From JAWUXM01 sp034111325 (lineage in GTDB: Bacteria; Pseudomonadota; Alphaproteobacteria; Rickettsiales; JABIRX01), in the NCBI GenBank assembly GCA_034111325.1, contig JAWUXM010000039.1, positions 1 to 27,951 of the forward strand: 27,951 nucleotides of DNA, in the 5' to 3' direction. Below the pieces are notes generated by a model. That model was not told the DNA's origin. It ran no database searches and was given only the letters and a program-made list of their open reading frames with translations. Shown piece by piece: positions 8,964 through 16,863 of the stretch. Position 1 is the stretch's first letter; every line of letters starts with the position of its first letter. A program made the translations under genes and the position numbers.

Positions 8964-9796
8964 GTGAAATAGTCAAACAGCAAAAACAAGCACAACAATG
9001 GTTTGCTAATTTGCGTGATTTAATTTGCGCTGAATTTGAAAAAATAGAGGCAGAATTTAGCGGCGATGATACAGCTAAGTTTTCTTATGAAGAATGGCAA
9101 CATAAAGAAGGTGGAGGCGGTGTTTCTGGTGTGATGAAAGGCAAAGTTTTTGAAAAAGTTGGGGTGAATATTTCAACAGTTCACGGGAAATTTTCAGAGG
9201 AGTTTCGTAAGCAAATTCCAGGGACAGAAAACAAGGCAGATTTTTGGGCAAGTGGCATTTCACTAGTGGCGCATATGCGCTCACCTTTAGTGCCGGCTGT
9301 GCATATGAATACGCGGTTTATCTGTACGGAAAAAACATGGTTTGGCGGTGGTGCAGATTTAAATCCTATCTATTCTAATGATGAAGAAACGAAGGAGTTC
9401 CATTCGGGTTTTCAGAAAGTATGTGATAGGTTTGACCCTAACTATTACGATAAATTCAAAAAATGGTGTGATGAATATTTTTGGCTAAAACATCGTAATG
9501 AAGCAAGAGGCGTTGGTGGCATTTTCTATGATTATTTAAACTCGGGAGATTTTACGCAGGATTTTTCTTTTACTCAGGAAGTTGGCAAAAGCTTGCTTGA
9601 TATATTTCCGCGCATCGTAAGGAAGGGTATGCATAAGAAATGGACTGAAGAAGAGCGAGAATATCAGTTGATTAAAAGAGGAAGATATGCAGAATTCAAT
9701 TTGCTATATGATCGGGGGACAAAATTTGGTTTGATGACCGGTGGTAATCCAGAATCAATATTAATGTCGATGCCGCCAGAAGTAAAATGGGTTTAG
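8960..9796 (+). CDS. hemF: Oxygen-dependent coproporphyrinogen III oxidase
   Basis: A 278-residue enzyme of haem biosynthesis that oxidatively decarboxylates two propionates of coproporphyrinogen III to vinyls using O2. Recognisable blocks are EEWQHKEGGGGVSGVM, VAHMRSPLVPAVHMNTRF (H105 and H115), WFGGGADLNP (128-136), RNEARGVGGIFYDYL and the C-terminal YAEFNLLYDRGTKFGL. I place the start at 8960, not at the in-frame ATG at 8939. The 8960 ATG gives a four-base ATGA overlap with the upstream permease stop and has a purine-rich GAAAGAAGAAGCGAGA ahead of it. Its presence indicates aerobic metabolism. It is translationally coupled to the lptG-like gene. Confidence 0.95.
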   Translation: MSEIVKQQKQAQQWFANLRDLICAEFEKIEAEFSGDDTAKFSYEEWQHKEGGGGVSGVMKGKVFEKVGVNISTVHGKFSEEFRKQIPGTENKADFWASGISLVAHMRSPLVPAVHMNTRFICTEKTWFGGGADLNPIYSNDEETKEFHSGFQKVCDRFDPNYYDKFKKWCDEYFWLKHRNEARGVGGIFYDYLNSGDFTQDFSFTQEVGKSLLDIFPRIVRKGMHKKWTEEEREYQLIKRGRYAEFNLLYDRGTKFGLMTGGNPESILMSMPPEVKWV

Positions 9797-9822
9797 GTTT
9801 TTCGTATTTTTGAATAATAATA

Positions 9823-10953
9823 ATGAGCGTTGGAACAATTTTATTGTTAGGAGCATTATCAGTTGGCGGTGGCAACACAGGCGAAGAGATTATTCAGCCT
9901 GTCTCTCAGGCGCAAATTGCTTCAATATCAAAAACACAAAATGATTCTGAGTTAGGAGGTGAGTTGTTTTTAATTCCATATTCTGAAATTCCACAAATAG
10001 CTGAGACAGTTGCTCCTCTGCCGCAACAGGAAAAAGAGGCTGCAATAGAATCACCTATGGCTATACCAGAAGGGGAAGAGTTAAAAATTATTACAGAGCT
10101 ACCAGAAACGCCGACTGTTGAAGTTGAGATAGTAGAAAAAACTACAAAACAGGATGTTGAGAAAAAAGCCTTGCTAGTACCAGAGCCAATTATTAAGCAA
10201 AGTGAAAAGAAAAATATTTTACCTGATTTTCCCGATGAATTTACGATTAAAAATAAAGGGGCTGATATTGCTTTTCCAGATTTAGAGGCAATAGAGGTTG
10301 AAGAAGATAAGGTTGAAGAGAAAATTGTTGAGTTGCCAAAAGCTGAAGAAAAAATAGAAGTGGTAGAAGATGTAAAGAATATACCAAAAGTTGTAGTGGC
10401 GGTGATTAACCCTATTGAGAAACTACTGCCAGTGAAAAGACCATGGGCGGATTATATGACACAAAATCTCCCTCCGATTTTGAATCAAAAAGTGCATAAT
10501 TCTGCAAATCGTCACTTGCCTGAGGCTATGTTTGAGTTGGAATATCAGCAGGCAGTTTTTGTGACTATTGGACAAAATAACATTAATAATCTCAGATCCA
10601 TTATTAGGCGTGTAAAGAATATTGATAATATTTATTTAAATGGCATGACGCCATTAGTTTATGCGATTAATTCAGCAGATATACGCATGATTACTTTATT
10701 GCTAGCCAATAGCATAGATATTAATCAGCGTGATGAAAGAGGATTTTCTCCAATCCATGTAGCAGTATTTAAGGGTAGGTTAGATGCTGTCATTGAGTTG
10801 ATAAATTGGGGGGCGGATGTGAATATAGCAACAGAGCAAGGCGAAAGTGCTTTGGATATTGCATTGCGTAATGGTCGCCTAGATATTGCAGGTGTAATCC
10901 AAAAAGCTGGTGGGTTTAGCGTATCGCAGATTCGCCAAGCACGTAACTACTAA
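9823..10953 (+). CDS. Ankyrin-repeat protein with acidic N-terminal half
   Basis: A 376-residue protein. A short hydrophobic N-terminus (TILLLGALSVGG) may be an anchor or a weak signal. Residues about 55-205 are low-complexity and rich in E, K, V, I and P, probably extended. Residues about 240-365 form roughly three to four ankyrin repeats, e.g. NGMTPLVYAINSADIRMITLL, then RGFSPIHVAVFKGRLDAVIELI and GESALDIALRNGRLDIA. Ankyrin repeats mediate protein-protein contacts. In host-associated alphaproteobacteria some are secreted effectors, but nothing here proves secretion. It starts 27 bp after hemF with no clear Shine-Dalgarno, so the start is uncertain. The stop codon is immediately followed by palindromic element copy C. 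Confidence 0.8.
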   Translation: MSVGTILLLGALSVGGGNTGEEIIQPVSQAQIASISKTQNDSELGGELFLIPYSEIPQIAETVAPLPQQEKEAAIESPMAIPEGEELKIITELPETPTVEVEIVEKTTKQDVEKKALLVPEPIIKQSEKKNILPDFPDEFTIKNKGADIAFPDLEAIEVEEDKVEEKIVELPKAEEKIEVVEDVKNIPKVVVAVINPIEKLLPVKRPWADYMTQNLPPILNQKVHNSANRHLPEAMFELEYQQAVFVTIGQNNINNLRSIIRRVKNIDNIYLNGMTPLVYAINSADIRMITLLLANSIDINQRDERGFSPIHVAVFKGRLDAVIELINWGADVNIATEQGESALDIALRNGRLDIAGVIQKAGGFSVSQIRQARNY

Positions 10954-11077
10954 AATCTGGTCTTTTTGCGCCCTTTTTAGTAAATAACCTCCTTTCACTA
11001 GAGTTACGTATGAAGTATGCGTCCACTCGTTCAAGAAGGACATTAACTAAAAATCATCACAAAAATCCTCAGATTTT
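10952..11077. repeat. Palindromic intergenic element, copy C, abutting the ankyrin gene stop
   Basis: Termini AAAATCTG (10952-10959) and CAGATTTT (11070-11077) are exact inverted repeats. The core is acgtatgaagtatgcgt. The left arm is aatctggtctttttgcgcc and the right arm actaaaaatcatcac followed by aaaaatcctcagatt, as in copy A. The element begins inside the TAA stop (10951-10953) of the ankyrin gene. It may fold into a very long hairpin. Confidence 0.8.
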
Positions 11078-11131
11078 ATTTTTATCCCAAGTATCTTTAA
11101 TAATTGGCTGAAAACTTTTTAAGCCGTAGTT

Positions 11132-11227
11132 TTAACGAAGACGAATAATCGCAATGTAGAAGATGATTGCGATCAGGCCTAAAAGGCTACATAGCAAAGC
11201 GTAGTTTTTTTTATCCCTGTTTTTCAT
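11132..11227 (-). CDS. 31-residue single-span membrane peptide, CoxF-like
   Basis: A micro-ORF of 31 codons plus stop. It begins with a basic head (MKNRDKKN), then one hydrophobic span (YALLCSLLGLIAIIFYIAII), and ends RLR. It starts only four bases after the methyltransferase stop, so the two are probably co-transcribed, with AAAGA as a weak ribosome-binding site. The layout (charged short head, KNxALL, one span, IxR near the end) resembles the tiny CoxF-type proteins encoded beside ctaG in alphaproteobacterial cytochrome c oxidase clusters. That resemblance is from memory and rests on a short sequence. No cox genes are in this window. The protein is probably real; the function is tentative. 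Confidence 0.55.
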   Translation of the reverse strand: MKNRDKKNYALLCSLLGLIAIIFYIAIIRLR

Positions 11228-11231
11228 AATA

Positions 11232-11978
11232 TTAATCTTTAAAAGCGGTTAGGTTAATAATTTCAAAAGTTGCTATATTTTCATATAGTTCTTTATAGCA
11301 CGTCGCGATGTTATCGATCTCACTTCTGGTTGTGAAGTGTTTTCTACTTTTTGTCAGGATAGTGCTTTCGCCCATATTGCGTAAATCCTCCATTAGTTTA
11401 TACGCATCATCATATTGCACAGTAACCTTGTCACTATCAGTTACTGGTTCGCTAAAACCAGTTTTTTGTAACAACATACCCATGGTTTTTACGTCAATGA
11501 AAGGTGAAATGCGTGGCGAGACTTCTCCTTTTTTCATATCTGCTTTTAGGCAGGCTTGCTTGAGTTCGATTAAAGTTGTGCCGCCAAAAAGCGAAGCAAC
11601 AAATAAGCCTTTTTCGGTCAAAAGGTTTTTGATTGCCAAAAGGAATTTAGGAACGTCATTTATGTTATGTAAAAAAAGCGTGCTGGTAATCAAGTCAAAA
11701 TGATTAGTTGGTAGAGAGGATAGATCTTCTGGGTCATAGCTGAGCTCAGCTATGGTTAGATTTGTGGCTTTGTTTTGTAGATCTACGAGGAAAGCACTAT
11801 CACGTGAGCCAATATCGAGAATGTTGGTGGTTTTATGAGGAATTGCATCAAGGCGTTCTAACAAATCTGCGCTAGAGCGCTTAATCAGGAAATCTGCTTT
11901 ATGCAGAGTTTTCTCTGTGCGTTGGCGATGTAGTTTTAGAGAGTTGTGGTTAAAAATCATATTATGTTTATTTAGCAT
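11232..11978 (-). CDS. SAM-dependent methyltransferase-fold protein, NDUFAF5-like
   Basis: A 248-residue class I methyltransferase-fold protein. The N-terminus contains LKLHRQRTEK, the SAM motif I region is NILDIGSRDSAFLVDL (about 53-68), and the post-motif stretch FDLITSTLFLHNINDVPKFL precedes LLTEKGLFVASLFGG. The C-terminal DLRNMGESTILTKSRK block is typical of alphaproteobacterial homologues of mitochondrial NDUFAF5, which hydroxylates an arginine of a complex I subunit. BioC is a related alternative, but no biotin genes are near. I chose the ATG at 11978 because AGAAGG lies upstream; a Met six residues later has no such site. The next gene downstream is the CoxF-like peptide. Confidence 0.75.
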   Translation of the reverse strand: MLNKHNMIFNHNSLKLHRQRTEKTLHKADFLIKRSSADLLERLDAIPHKTTNILDIGSRDSAFLVDLQNKATNLTIAELSYDPEDLSSLPTNHFDLITSTLFLHNINDVPKFLLAIKNLLTEKGLFVASLFGGTTLIELKQACLKADMKKGEVSPRISPFIDVKTMGMLLQKTGFSEPVTDSDKVTVQYDDAYKLMEDLRNMGESTILTKSRKHFTTRSEIDNIATCYKELYENIATFEIINLTAFKD

Positions 11979-12001
11979 TTGGTCGTGCCTTCTTCTTCGT
12001 C

Positions 12002-12034
12002 ATTGCCTGAATTTTGAAAAAATTCTAAGGCAAT
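12002..12034. repeat. Short palindrome, third copy
   Basis: ATTGCCTGAATTTT pairs with AAATTCTAAGGCAAT across a small A-rich loop, with minor mismatches. It is the same family as 148-180 and 219-251, and lies in the gap upstream of the methyltransferase gene. Confidence 0.55.
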
Positions 12035-12072
12035 CCATGGTTAAATGGCGAGCTGGTTACATGTGGCTCTGG

Positions 12073-12105
12073 ATAGCCCTAGAATTCCTGCGGAACTCAG
12101 GCTAT
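12073..12105. repeat. Short palindrome, fourth copy (degenerate)
   Basis: ATAGCCCTAGAATTCC pairs with GGAACTCAGGCTAT around a short TGC loop. It shares the TAGAATT and CAGGC elements of the family but has diverged outer bases (ATAGCC in place of ATTGCC, compensated by GGCTAT on the other arm). That compensation suggests selection for pairing. Confidence 0.5.
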
Positions 12106-12130
12106 GACGTGGATAGGGTGTATTAAATAA

Positions 12131-12145
12131 CAAAAAGACCAGATT
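12131..12145. repeat. Detached terminus of the long palindromic element, at the holC stop
   Basis: caaaaagaccagatt is the exact reverse complement of the first 15 bases of copy C after its stop codon (10954-10968). Here it overlaps the holC stop codon (12144-12146). No full palindrome accompanies it. Confidence 0.6.
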
Positions 12146-12578
12146 ACTTCTTCGCTACCCATTTACCATCATCCTGTAACCAATACTTAAGGGTAAAATC
12201 ATTTGCCAATTCTTTTACTTCAAAACCACATTGGTTTTCAAAAGCATAAATAAATTTATCAAAGGGCTTTGCATAATTAATATCAAATTCAGCAGTAAGG
12301 CTAATTAAGGTTTTGGCATTATTGGGATTTTCAATATTATCTTTATTGGTTAGGAAGATGGGTTGTTTGTCAGCATCGGCATCATTTTTTGTGCCATGGG
12401 GAATAAATTTATCACTAGAGAATGTCCAGATGAGTCGGTCTAATTCAGCTATTTGCGCATCATTTTGACAAATTACTAAAACATTGTTTTTTTCACTTTC
12501 CCAAATTTTATGTAAAAGTTGCGGAAGGAATTTGCTGATAGTGGTTTGCGTTAATTCGTAGAAAAGGGCATTAGTCAT
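12144..12578 (-). CDS. holC: DNA polymerase III chi subunit
   Basis: A 144-residue protein of the clamp-loader-associated chi family, which links the replicase to single-strand binding protein. Recognisable features are FYELTQTTISKFLPQLLHK at the N-terminus, NVLVICQNDAQIAELDRLIWTF, then FIPHG and PIFLT, the usual order of chi blocks. The C-terminal region ends KYWLQDDGKW. Length is normal. Its start overlaps the end of the upstream glycosyltransferase gene by eight bases (ATGACTAA), with AAGGAAC upstream, so the two are translationally coupled. The stop codon lies in a detached end of the long palindromic repeat. Confidence 0.85.
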   Translation of the reverse strand: MTNALFYELTQTTISKFLPQLLHKIWESEKNNVLVICQNDAQIAELDRLIWTFSSDKFIPHGTKNDADADKQPIFLTNKDNIENPNNAKTLISLTAEFDINYAKPFDKFIYAFENQCGFEVKELANDFTLKYWLQDDGKWVAKK

Positions 12579-13704
12579 TTAATAGTTCCTTATAAAGATT
12601 GATTGTGTGTTTCTGCATTAATTTCAAAGAGAAATTATCGCTGATATATTTAGCGCCAGCTTTTGACATTTTATTGAAATCTTTTTCTGGCATTTGTAGT
12701 AGTTTTTTGATTTTCTCGGCCATTTCGCTTGGCTGAGTTGGTGAAACCAAAAACCCTGTTTCTCCATCTCTGATATTTTCACAAGAGCCGCCATGATTCG
12801 TAGCAACGACAGGTTTTCCACACGCTGAAGCTTCTGCCATAACGCGACCAAATGCTTCGGGCCTTTGGCTTGGTGAGACAACAATATCAACAAATTTGTA
12901 AAGATTATGTAACTCTCCACAATTTTGGAAGATCGCGGCTTTGTCTTGCAGGCCAAACTTCTTAATCATTTTTTCTAATTCTTGGCGGTATTTTCTATGA
13001 TTTTTGTCGCTGCCCACAATTAAGCAAAAAAACTGTTCGGATTTGATTTGTTTCAAAGCGCGTAGGAGGTATTTGTGACCTTTCCAGCCAGTAATGCGGC
13101 AGGGCATAAGGATAATTTTGCGGTTTTTAGGGATGGTGTATTTTTTATGAAACTCATCTTCTTTTGCTTTGCTGATTGTCTTAACATTGAATATGTCCAA
13201 ATCAATACCACGATAGATACGAATGATTTTCTCAGGCGTGATATGATAATTTGTTAGAATATGTTCAGTAATAAAATTAGAGATTGAAATGATTTTCTCG
13301 CCTTTTGTCATTACAGAATTATAGAGTTTTTTCAAAGGAGTTTTGAACGAATATACACCATGAAAAGTAGTAATGAATTTTGCATTAGTATCACGACAAG
13401 CAAAATACGCGACCCAAGCAGGGATACGTGAGCGTGCATGAACAATATCAACTTTATGTTTGATGATAATGCTACGCAGTTTTTTGATGTTGCGAATCAG
13501 TGAGAAAGGGTTTTTGCGATGGACTGATAATTGAATATGAAGGCTACCAATTGCTTCTAATTGTTTAACCATTTCGCCGCCATTAGAAACGACAATTGAT
13601 TTATTATCGCTTTTAATAATTGCTTGAGCAATTTCAATGGTGCCGCGTTCAACACCACCAGTATTGAGTTTTGGTAATATTTGGAGAATTACTTTGTTTT
13701 TCAT
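12571..13704 (-). CDS. GT4-family glycosyltransferase (envelope polysaccharide/LPS)
   Basis: A 377-residue GT-B fold glycosyltransferase. The N-terminal acceptor domain has the glycine loop PKLNTGGVERG (11-21) and HARSRIPAW. The C-terminal nucleotide-sugar domain has CRITGWKGH (R203, K208) and the E-x7-E signature with E283 and E291 in PEAFGRVMAEASACGKPVVAT, followed by NHGG. Such retaining enzymes build LPS core or other envelope glycans in alphaproteobacteria; acceptor and donor sugar cannot be read from the sequence. It is divergent from the hydrolase gene at 13769 over 64 bp, and overlaps holC downstream by eight bases. Confidence 0.88.
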   Translation of the reverse strand: MKNKVILQILPKLNTGGVERGTIEIAQAIIKSDNKSIVVSNGGEMVKQLEAIGSLHIQLSVHRKNPFSLIRNIKKLRSIIIKHKVDIVHARSRIPAWVAYFACRDTNAKFITTFHGVYSFKTPLKKLYNSVMTKGEKIISISNFITEHILTNYHITPEKIIRIYRGIDLDIFNVKTISKAKEDEFHKKYTIPKNRKIILMPCRITGWKGHKYLLRALKQIKSEQFFCLIVGSDKNHRKYRQELEKMIKKFGLQDKAAIFQNCGELHNLYKFVDIVVSPSQRPEAFGRVMAEASACGKPVVATNHGGSCENIRDGETGFLVSPTQPSEMAEKIKKLLQMPEKDFNKMSKAGAKYISDNFSLKLMQKHTINLYKELLND

Positions 13705-13768
13705 AACTTAATCTGCAATAAGTGACCAGGAACTATATACGCAAAAGCATAATTTAAACAAGTGTAAA

Positions 13769-14512
13769 ATGAGTAAAGAGCAATTTTTTAATAATCAAAA
13801 CGGTACAAGGATAGCATATAACCATATTTTGGGTAATAAGCCAACCATTATATTTCTTAGTGGTTTTATGTCAGATAAAGAAGGTACAAAAGCACTAGCA
13901 TTAGAGGAGTTTTCTCAGCAAGAAGGACATGGCTTTGTCAGGTTTGATTATACGGGGCATGGTCATTCAGGCGGTGATTTCACAGAGGGAAATATTGATA
14001 TTTGGCTAGCAGATAGCTTGCAAGTGGTTGATCAAATAAGTGTAGGCGAGGTGATTCTCGTTGGTTCAAGCATGGGTGGTTGGCTAATGTTGCAAATTGC
14101 TTTGCAGCGCCCAGAAAGGGTTAAAGCATTACTTGGCATAGCATCTGCGCCTGATTTTACCGAAGGTTTGATGTGGGATGATTTCTCTGATGAAGTAAAG
14201 GCAAATTTAGAACGTGGCGAGGTTTATAATTTGCCTTGTGATGATGAAGGTTTCTACCCAATTACTATGCAATTAATCGAAAGTGGTAGACGGAACCTTT
14301 TGCTCGATAAAGACAAAATAGCAATTAATTGCCCAGTACGCTTGATTCACGGTACGGAGGATAAGGATGTGCCTTTTGCTGTGTCCGAGCAAATTGTTGA
14401 GAAGCTAGAGAGTGATGATGTGAATTTGCGTTTTGTCGAGGGCGGTGATCACCGCATGTCCTCCCCTGAACATATTGCAATTATTTTGGAGGAGTTGGGG
14501 CAAGTTGTTTAA
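13769..14512 (+). CDS. Alpha/beta hydrolase (ABHD10-like)
   Basis: A 247-residue serine hydrolase. The nucleophile elbow is VGSSMGG with S101, the probable acid is D198 in HGTEDKDVPF, and the base is H228 in GGDHRMS. An HG-type oxyanion region is replaced by FLSGFMSDKEGTKA, which together with RFDYTGHGHSGG resembles the ABHD10 group of acyl-protein thioesterases and esterases common in alphaproteobacteria. The substrate is unknown. No signal peptide is seen, so it is likely cytoplasmic. It is a single-gene unit, convergent with ubiB 24 bp downstream and divergent from the glycosyltransferase gene. Confidence 0.85.
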   Translation: MSKEQFFNNQNGTRIAYNHILGNKPTIIFLSGFMSDKEGTKALALEEFSQQEGHGFVRFDYTGHGHSGGDFTEGNIDIWLADSLQVVDQISVGEVILVGSSMGGWLMLQIALQRPERVKALLGIASAPDFTEGLMWDDFSDEVKANLERGEVYNLPCDDEGFYPITMQLIESGRRNLLLDKDKIAINCPVRLIHGTEDKDVPFAVSEQIVEKLESDDVNLRFVEGGDHRMSSPEHIAIILEELGQVV

Positions 14513-14536
14513 TAGTCAGAATATAACATTTATTTG

Positions 14537-15994
14537 TTACAGTAAATAACCAGCCAAAGTGGCGACGAACGCTGTCCAGACGGTGAGGATGGTGAGGCGT
14601 TTGAGTGTTCCGCGACCACGGCGTTCATGATGGTTTAGCATCTTCTCAGTGAGGGTTTTGGTGTTGACTATGATAGTTGGGATATGTGCCAAGGTGGCTT
14701 TTAATTTTTCTGTTTCGTGACATATCTGTGCTTTTTTTGACAAATTCTTTTTTGCCCATTTCTCTAGCCAAGGCTTACTAACTTCCCACATATTAATGGA
14801 AGGGTCGAGTTGGCGAGTGACTCCTTCGATGGTTAGTAAGGTTTTTTGTAAAAGCAGTAGTTGCGGTTGTGTCTGCATGCCGTAAAGTTCAGTAATTTTG
14901 AGCATGTTGGCAAGCATTTGGGCAATTGAGATGTCGCTATTTGCTAGGCCAAAAATTGGCTCACCAATTGTTCTGCAGGCAAGGGCAAAATCTGCAACAT
15001 CGACATCCGCAGGGACATAGCCAGCCTTCACGTGGATTTCTGCAACATATTGATAATCACGTTTGATAAAGCCGTAGAAAATCTGCGCAACATAAAGACG
15101 AGTTTCTTCGGAGAGCCTACCCATAATGCCAAAATCAATCAGAGCTAATTTATTTTGTGTCGTGATGAATATATTTCCGGGATGCATGTCGGCGTGAAAA
15201 AAGCCATCACGATAGGCTTGTTTTAAATAGAGAGTTATCAGTTCTGCAGCCAGCTGCTTGTTTTCAGCCTTTACAGCCTTGCCTTCAACCCAGCTCATGG
15301 TTAGTACGCGGTGCGAAGTTTTTTTCCAGTCAATTGTAGGAATGACGACATCATCATCACGTAAGTTTTCGGCTAATTCACTGGCACTTGCAGCCTCAAA
15401 TTTCAAGTTTGTTTCACGCTCTGTTGTTGCTTTGAGAGTTAGAATCACCTCATGGAATCTAAGTCTTTTTAGTCTTGTGAAACTATCGGCAAATTTGGCA
15501 AAGAAGAGTAGTAATTCAATATCTCGCTTGAGTAATATTTCGATTTTTGGACGTAGGACTTTGACTGCGACTTTTTGACCATTATGATTTATGGCTTGAT
15601 GCACTTGTGCAATCGAAGCTGCGGCAATAGGTTTTTCGCTGAAAGAACGAAATAATTCATCTAAAGGTTTTTTGAGTTGTTGCTCAATTATCGCTTTGAC
15701 CTTTTTAAAGGAAAAGGGGGGCAGGTTATCTTGCAAGCTGCTCAGTTCTTCTGCCATTTTGCTACCAACTAAATCATCACGAGTAGAGAGTAATTGCCCC
15801 AATTTAATAGCTGAAGGGCCGATTTTGGTGAGAGCGTGGCGGAGCCTTTCACCTTTGGTTTGCGCTATTCGCAAAAGGCTAAAAACTTCAAAAGGAATAG
15901 TGATAAGATTTGTAAAGCGAATTTTACGGAATGGAAAAAGAGCTCCACAAAAAGTTAGAATGAAAAAGATTTTTAGAAAGCGAAGTGGTCTCAT
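14537..15994 (-). CDS. ubiB: UbiB, atypical kinase/ATPase for ubiquinone biosynthesis
   Basis: A 485-residue ABC1/ADCK/UbiB-family protein needed for ubiquinone production. The signature KxGQ is at K64-Q67 (IKLGQLLSTRDDL), with the Ala-rich nucleotide loop AAASIAQVH (124-132), the VAVKV lysine K145, FHADMHPGNIF as the catalytic-loop equivalent and the metal-binding LIDFGIMG. The C-terminus is a basic segment followed by a membrane span (TILTVWTAFVATLAGYLL), which anchors it to the inner membrane. Length is slightly below E. coli UbiB. Its ATG overlaps the ubiE stop by four bases, so ubiE-ubiB is a coupled pair. Confidence 0.95.
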   Translation of the reverse strand: MRPLRFLKIFFILTFCGALFPFRKIRFTNLITIPFEVFSLLRIAQTKGERLRHALTKIGPSAIKLGQLLSTRDDLVGSKMAEELSSLQDNLPPFSFKKVKAIIEQQLKKPLDELFRSFSEKPIAAASIAQVHQAINHNGQKVAVKVLRPKIEILLKRDIELLLFFAKFADSFTRLKRLRFHEVILTLKATTERETNLKFEAASASELAENLRDDDVVIPTIDWKKTSHRVLTMSWVEGKAVKAENKQLAAELITLYLKQAYRDGFFHADMHPGNIFITTQNKLALIDFGIMGRLSEETRLYVAQIFYGFIKRDYQYVAEIHVKAGYVPADVDVADFALACRTIGEPIFGLANSDISIAQMLANMLKITELYGMQTQPQLLLLQKTLLTIEGVTRQLDPSINMWEVSKPWLEKWAKKNLSKKAQICHETEKLKATLAHIPTIIVNTKTLTEKMLNHHERRGRGTLKRLTILTVWTAFVATLAGYLL

Positions 15995-16740
15995 TTTTTT
16001 GCGCTAAAAATTGTGGTTATGCCAAAAGTTAAATCTTCAAATTCAGCATTTTTAAAACCTGCTTTTTCCATCATCGCGCAGAACTCATCCTTGCTTGGAA
16101 AAACCCTGATGCTTTCGACAAAATATTTATAAGAATCTTCATCGCCGACTAATAATTTCCCGAGTTTGGGAATTATATAAAAGGAGTAATTATCATAAAT
16201 TGGTGCTAATAATTTATTATCAACTTTGGTAAATTCAAGGCAGAAGAACTTGCCGCCTTTTTTTAAAACCCTATATGCCTCATTCAAGCCTTGTTGGATA
16301 TCAGCAAAATTCCTTATTCCATAGGCGATTGTGTAATAATCAAACTCTTCTTTTTTATATGGAAGTTTTTGCCCATCATCATTTGCCCAAATTAATTTAT
16401 CGCTAAAGAGGTTTTTATCAATGGCGTTGCGCTTGCCCTCTTCGAGCATCTCAAGATTTATATCGCTTACGGTGATTTCTGCGTCAATATTGCGGCTGTT
16501 GATCTTGCGTAAAATACGTAGTGCAATATCGCCAGTTCCGCCAGCAACATCTAAAAAACGATCTCCATTCTTTGGGTGAATATTATCGACAAATTTATTC
16601 TTCCAGATGCGGTGCAAACCCATGCTCATCACATCATTCATTATGTCATATTTCTTGGCAACTGATGAAAACACATCACCAACTAGCTTTTGTTTGAGAC
16701 CAGCTTCTATTTGCTTAAAGCCAAAATTACTTTTTTTCAT
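15991..16740 (-). CDS. ubiE: Demethylmenaquinol/2-octaprenyl-6-methoxybenzoquinol C-methyltransferase
   Basis: A 249-residue SAM-dependent methyltransferase that adds the C-methyl group to the quinone ring. It contains VFSSVAKKYDIMNDVMSMGLHR (about 23-44), SAM motif I FLDVAGGTGDIALRI (62-76), VSDINLEMLEEGK and the post-motif AYGIRNF (139-145), then AYRVLKKGGKFFCLEF. These are the standard UbiE signatures. As no menaquinone genes are visible, a role in ubiquinone synthesis is more likely. It is followed by ubiB with an ATGA overlap. It is divergent from mutM across 123 bp that contain an inverted repeat. Confidence 0.96.
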   Translation of the reverse strand: MKKSNFGFKQIEAGLKQKLVGDVFSSVAKKYDIMNDVMSMGLHRIWKNKFVDNIHPKNGDRFLDVAGGTGDIALRILRKINSRNIDAEITVSDINLEMLEEGKRNAIDKNLFSDKLIWANDDGQKLPYKKEEFDYYTIAYGIRNFADIQQGLNEAYRVLKKGGKFFCLEFTKVDNKLLAPIYDNYSFYIIPKLGKLLVGDEDSYKYFVESIRVFPSKDEFCAMMEKAGFKNAEFEDLTFGITTIFSAKK

Positions 16741-16773
16741 CGGTAGATATTCTTTTGTTGATTTGGCTATATA

Positions 16774-16821
16774 ATACCAATATTCATCTTTAAATGCGTA
16801 TTAAAAGATGAATGTTGGTAT
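16774..16821. repeat. Inverted repeat with ATACCAA/TTGGTAT ends, copy 1
   Basis: The left arm starts ATACCAATATTCATCTTTAA and the right arm ends AAAGATGAATGTTGGTAT, giving about 20 pairs with small mismatches. Both ends are followed by TA-rich flanks. It shares termini with the perfect 26-bp inverted repeat at 23668-23730. It lies between the divergent ubiE and mutM genes, about 42 bp before the mutM start. Confidence 0.65.
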
Positions 16822-16863
16822 AAGCGTACTAGCAGGGAAGTAAACCATTTTAGATAGGGAAGT

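Noticed and set aside
14517..14545. Possible terminator hairpin between the hydrolase and ubiB
   Set aside because: Only six A/T pairs (ttattt/aaataa) with an 8-nt loop; too weak to call.
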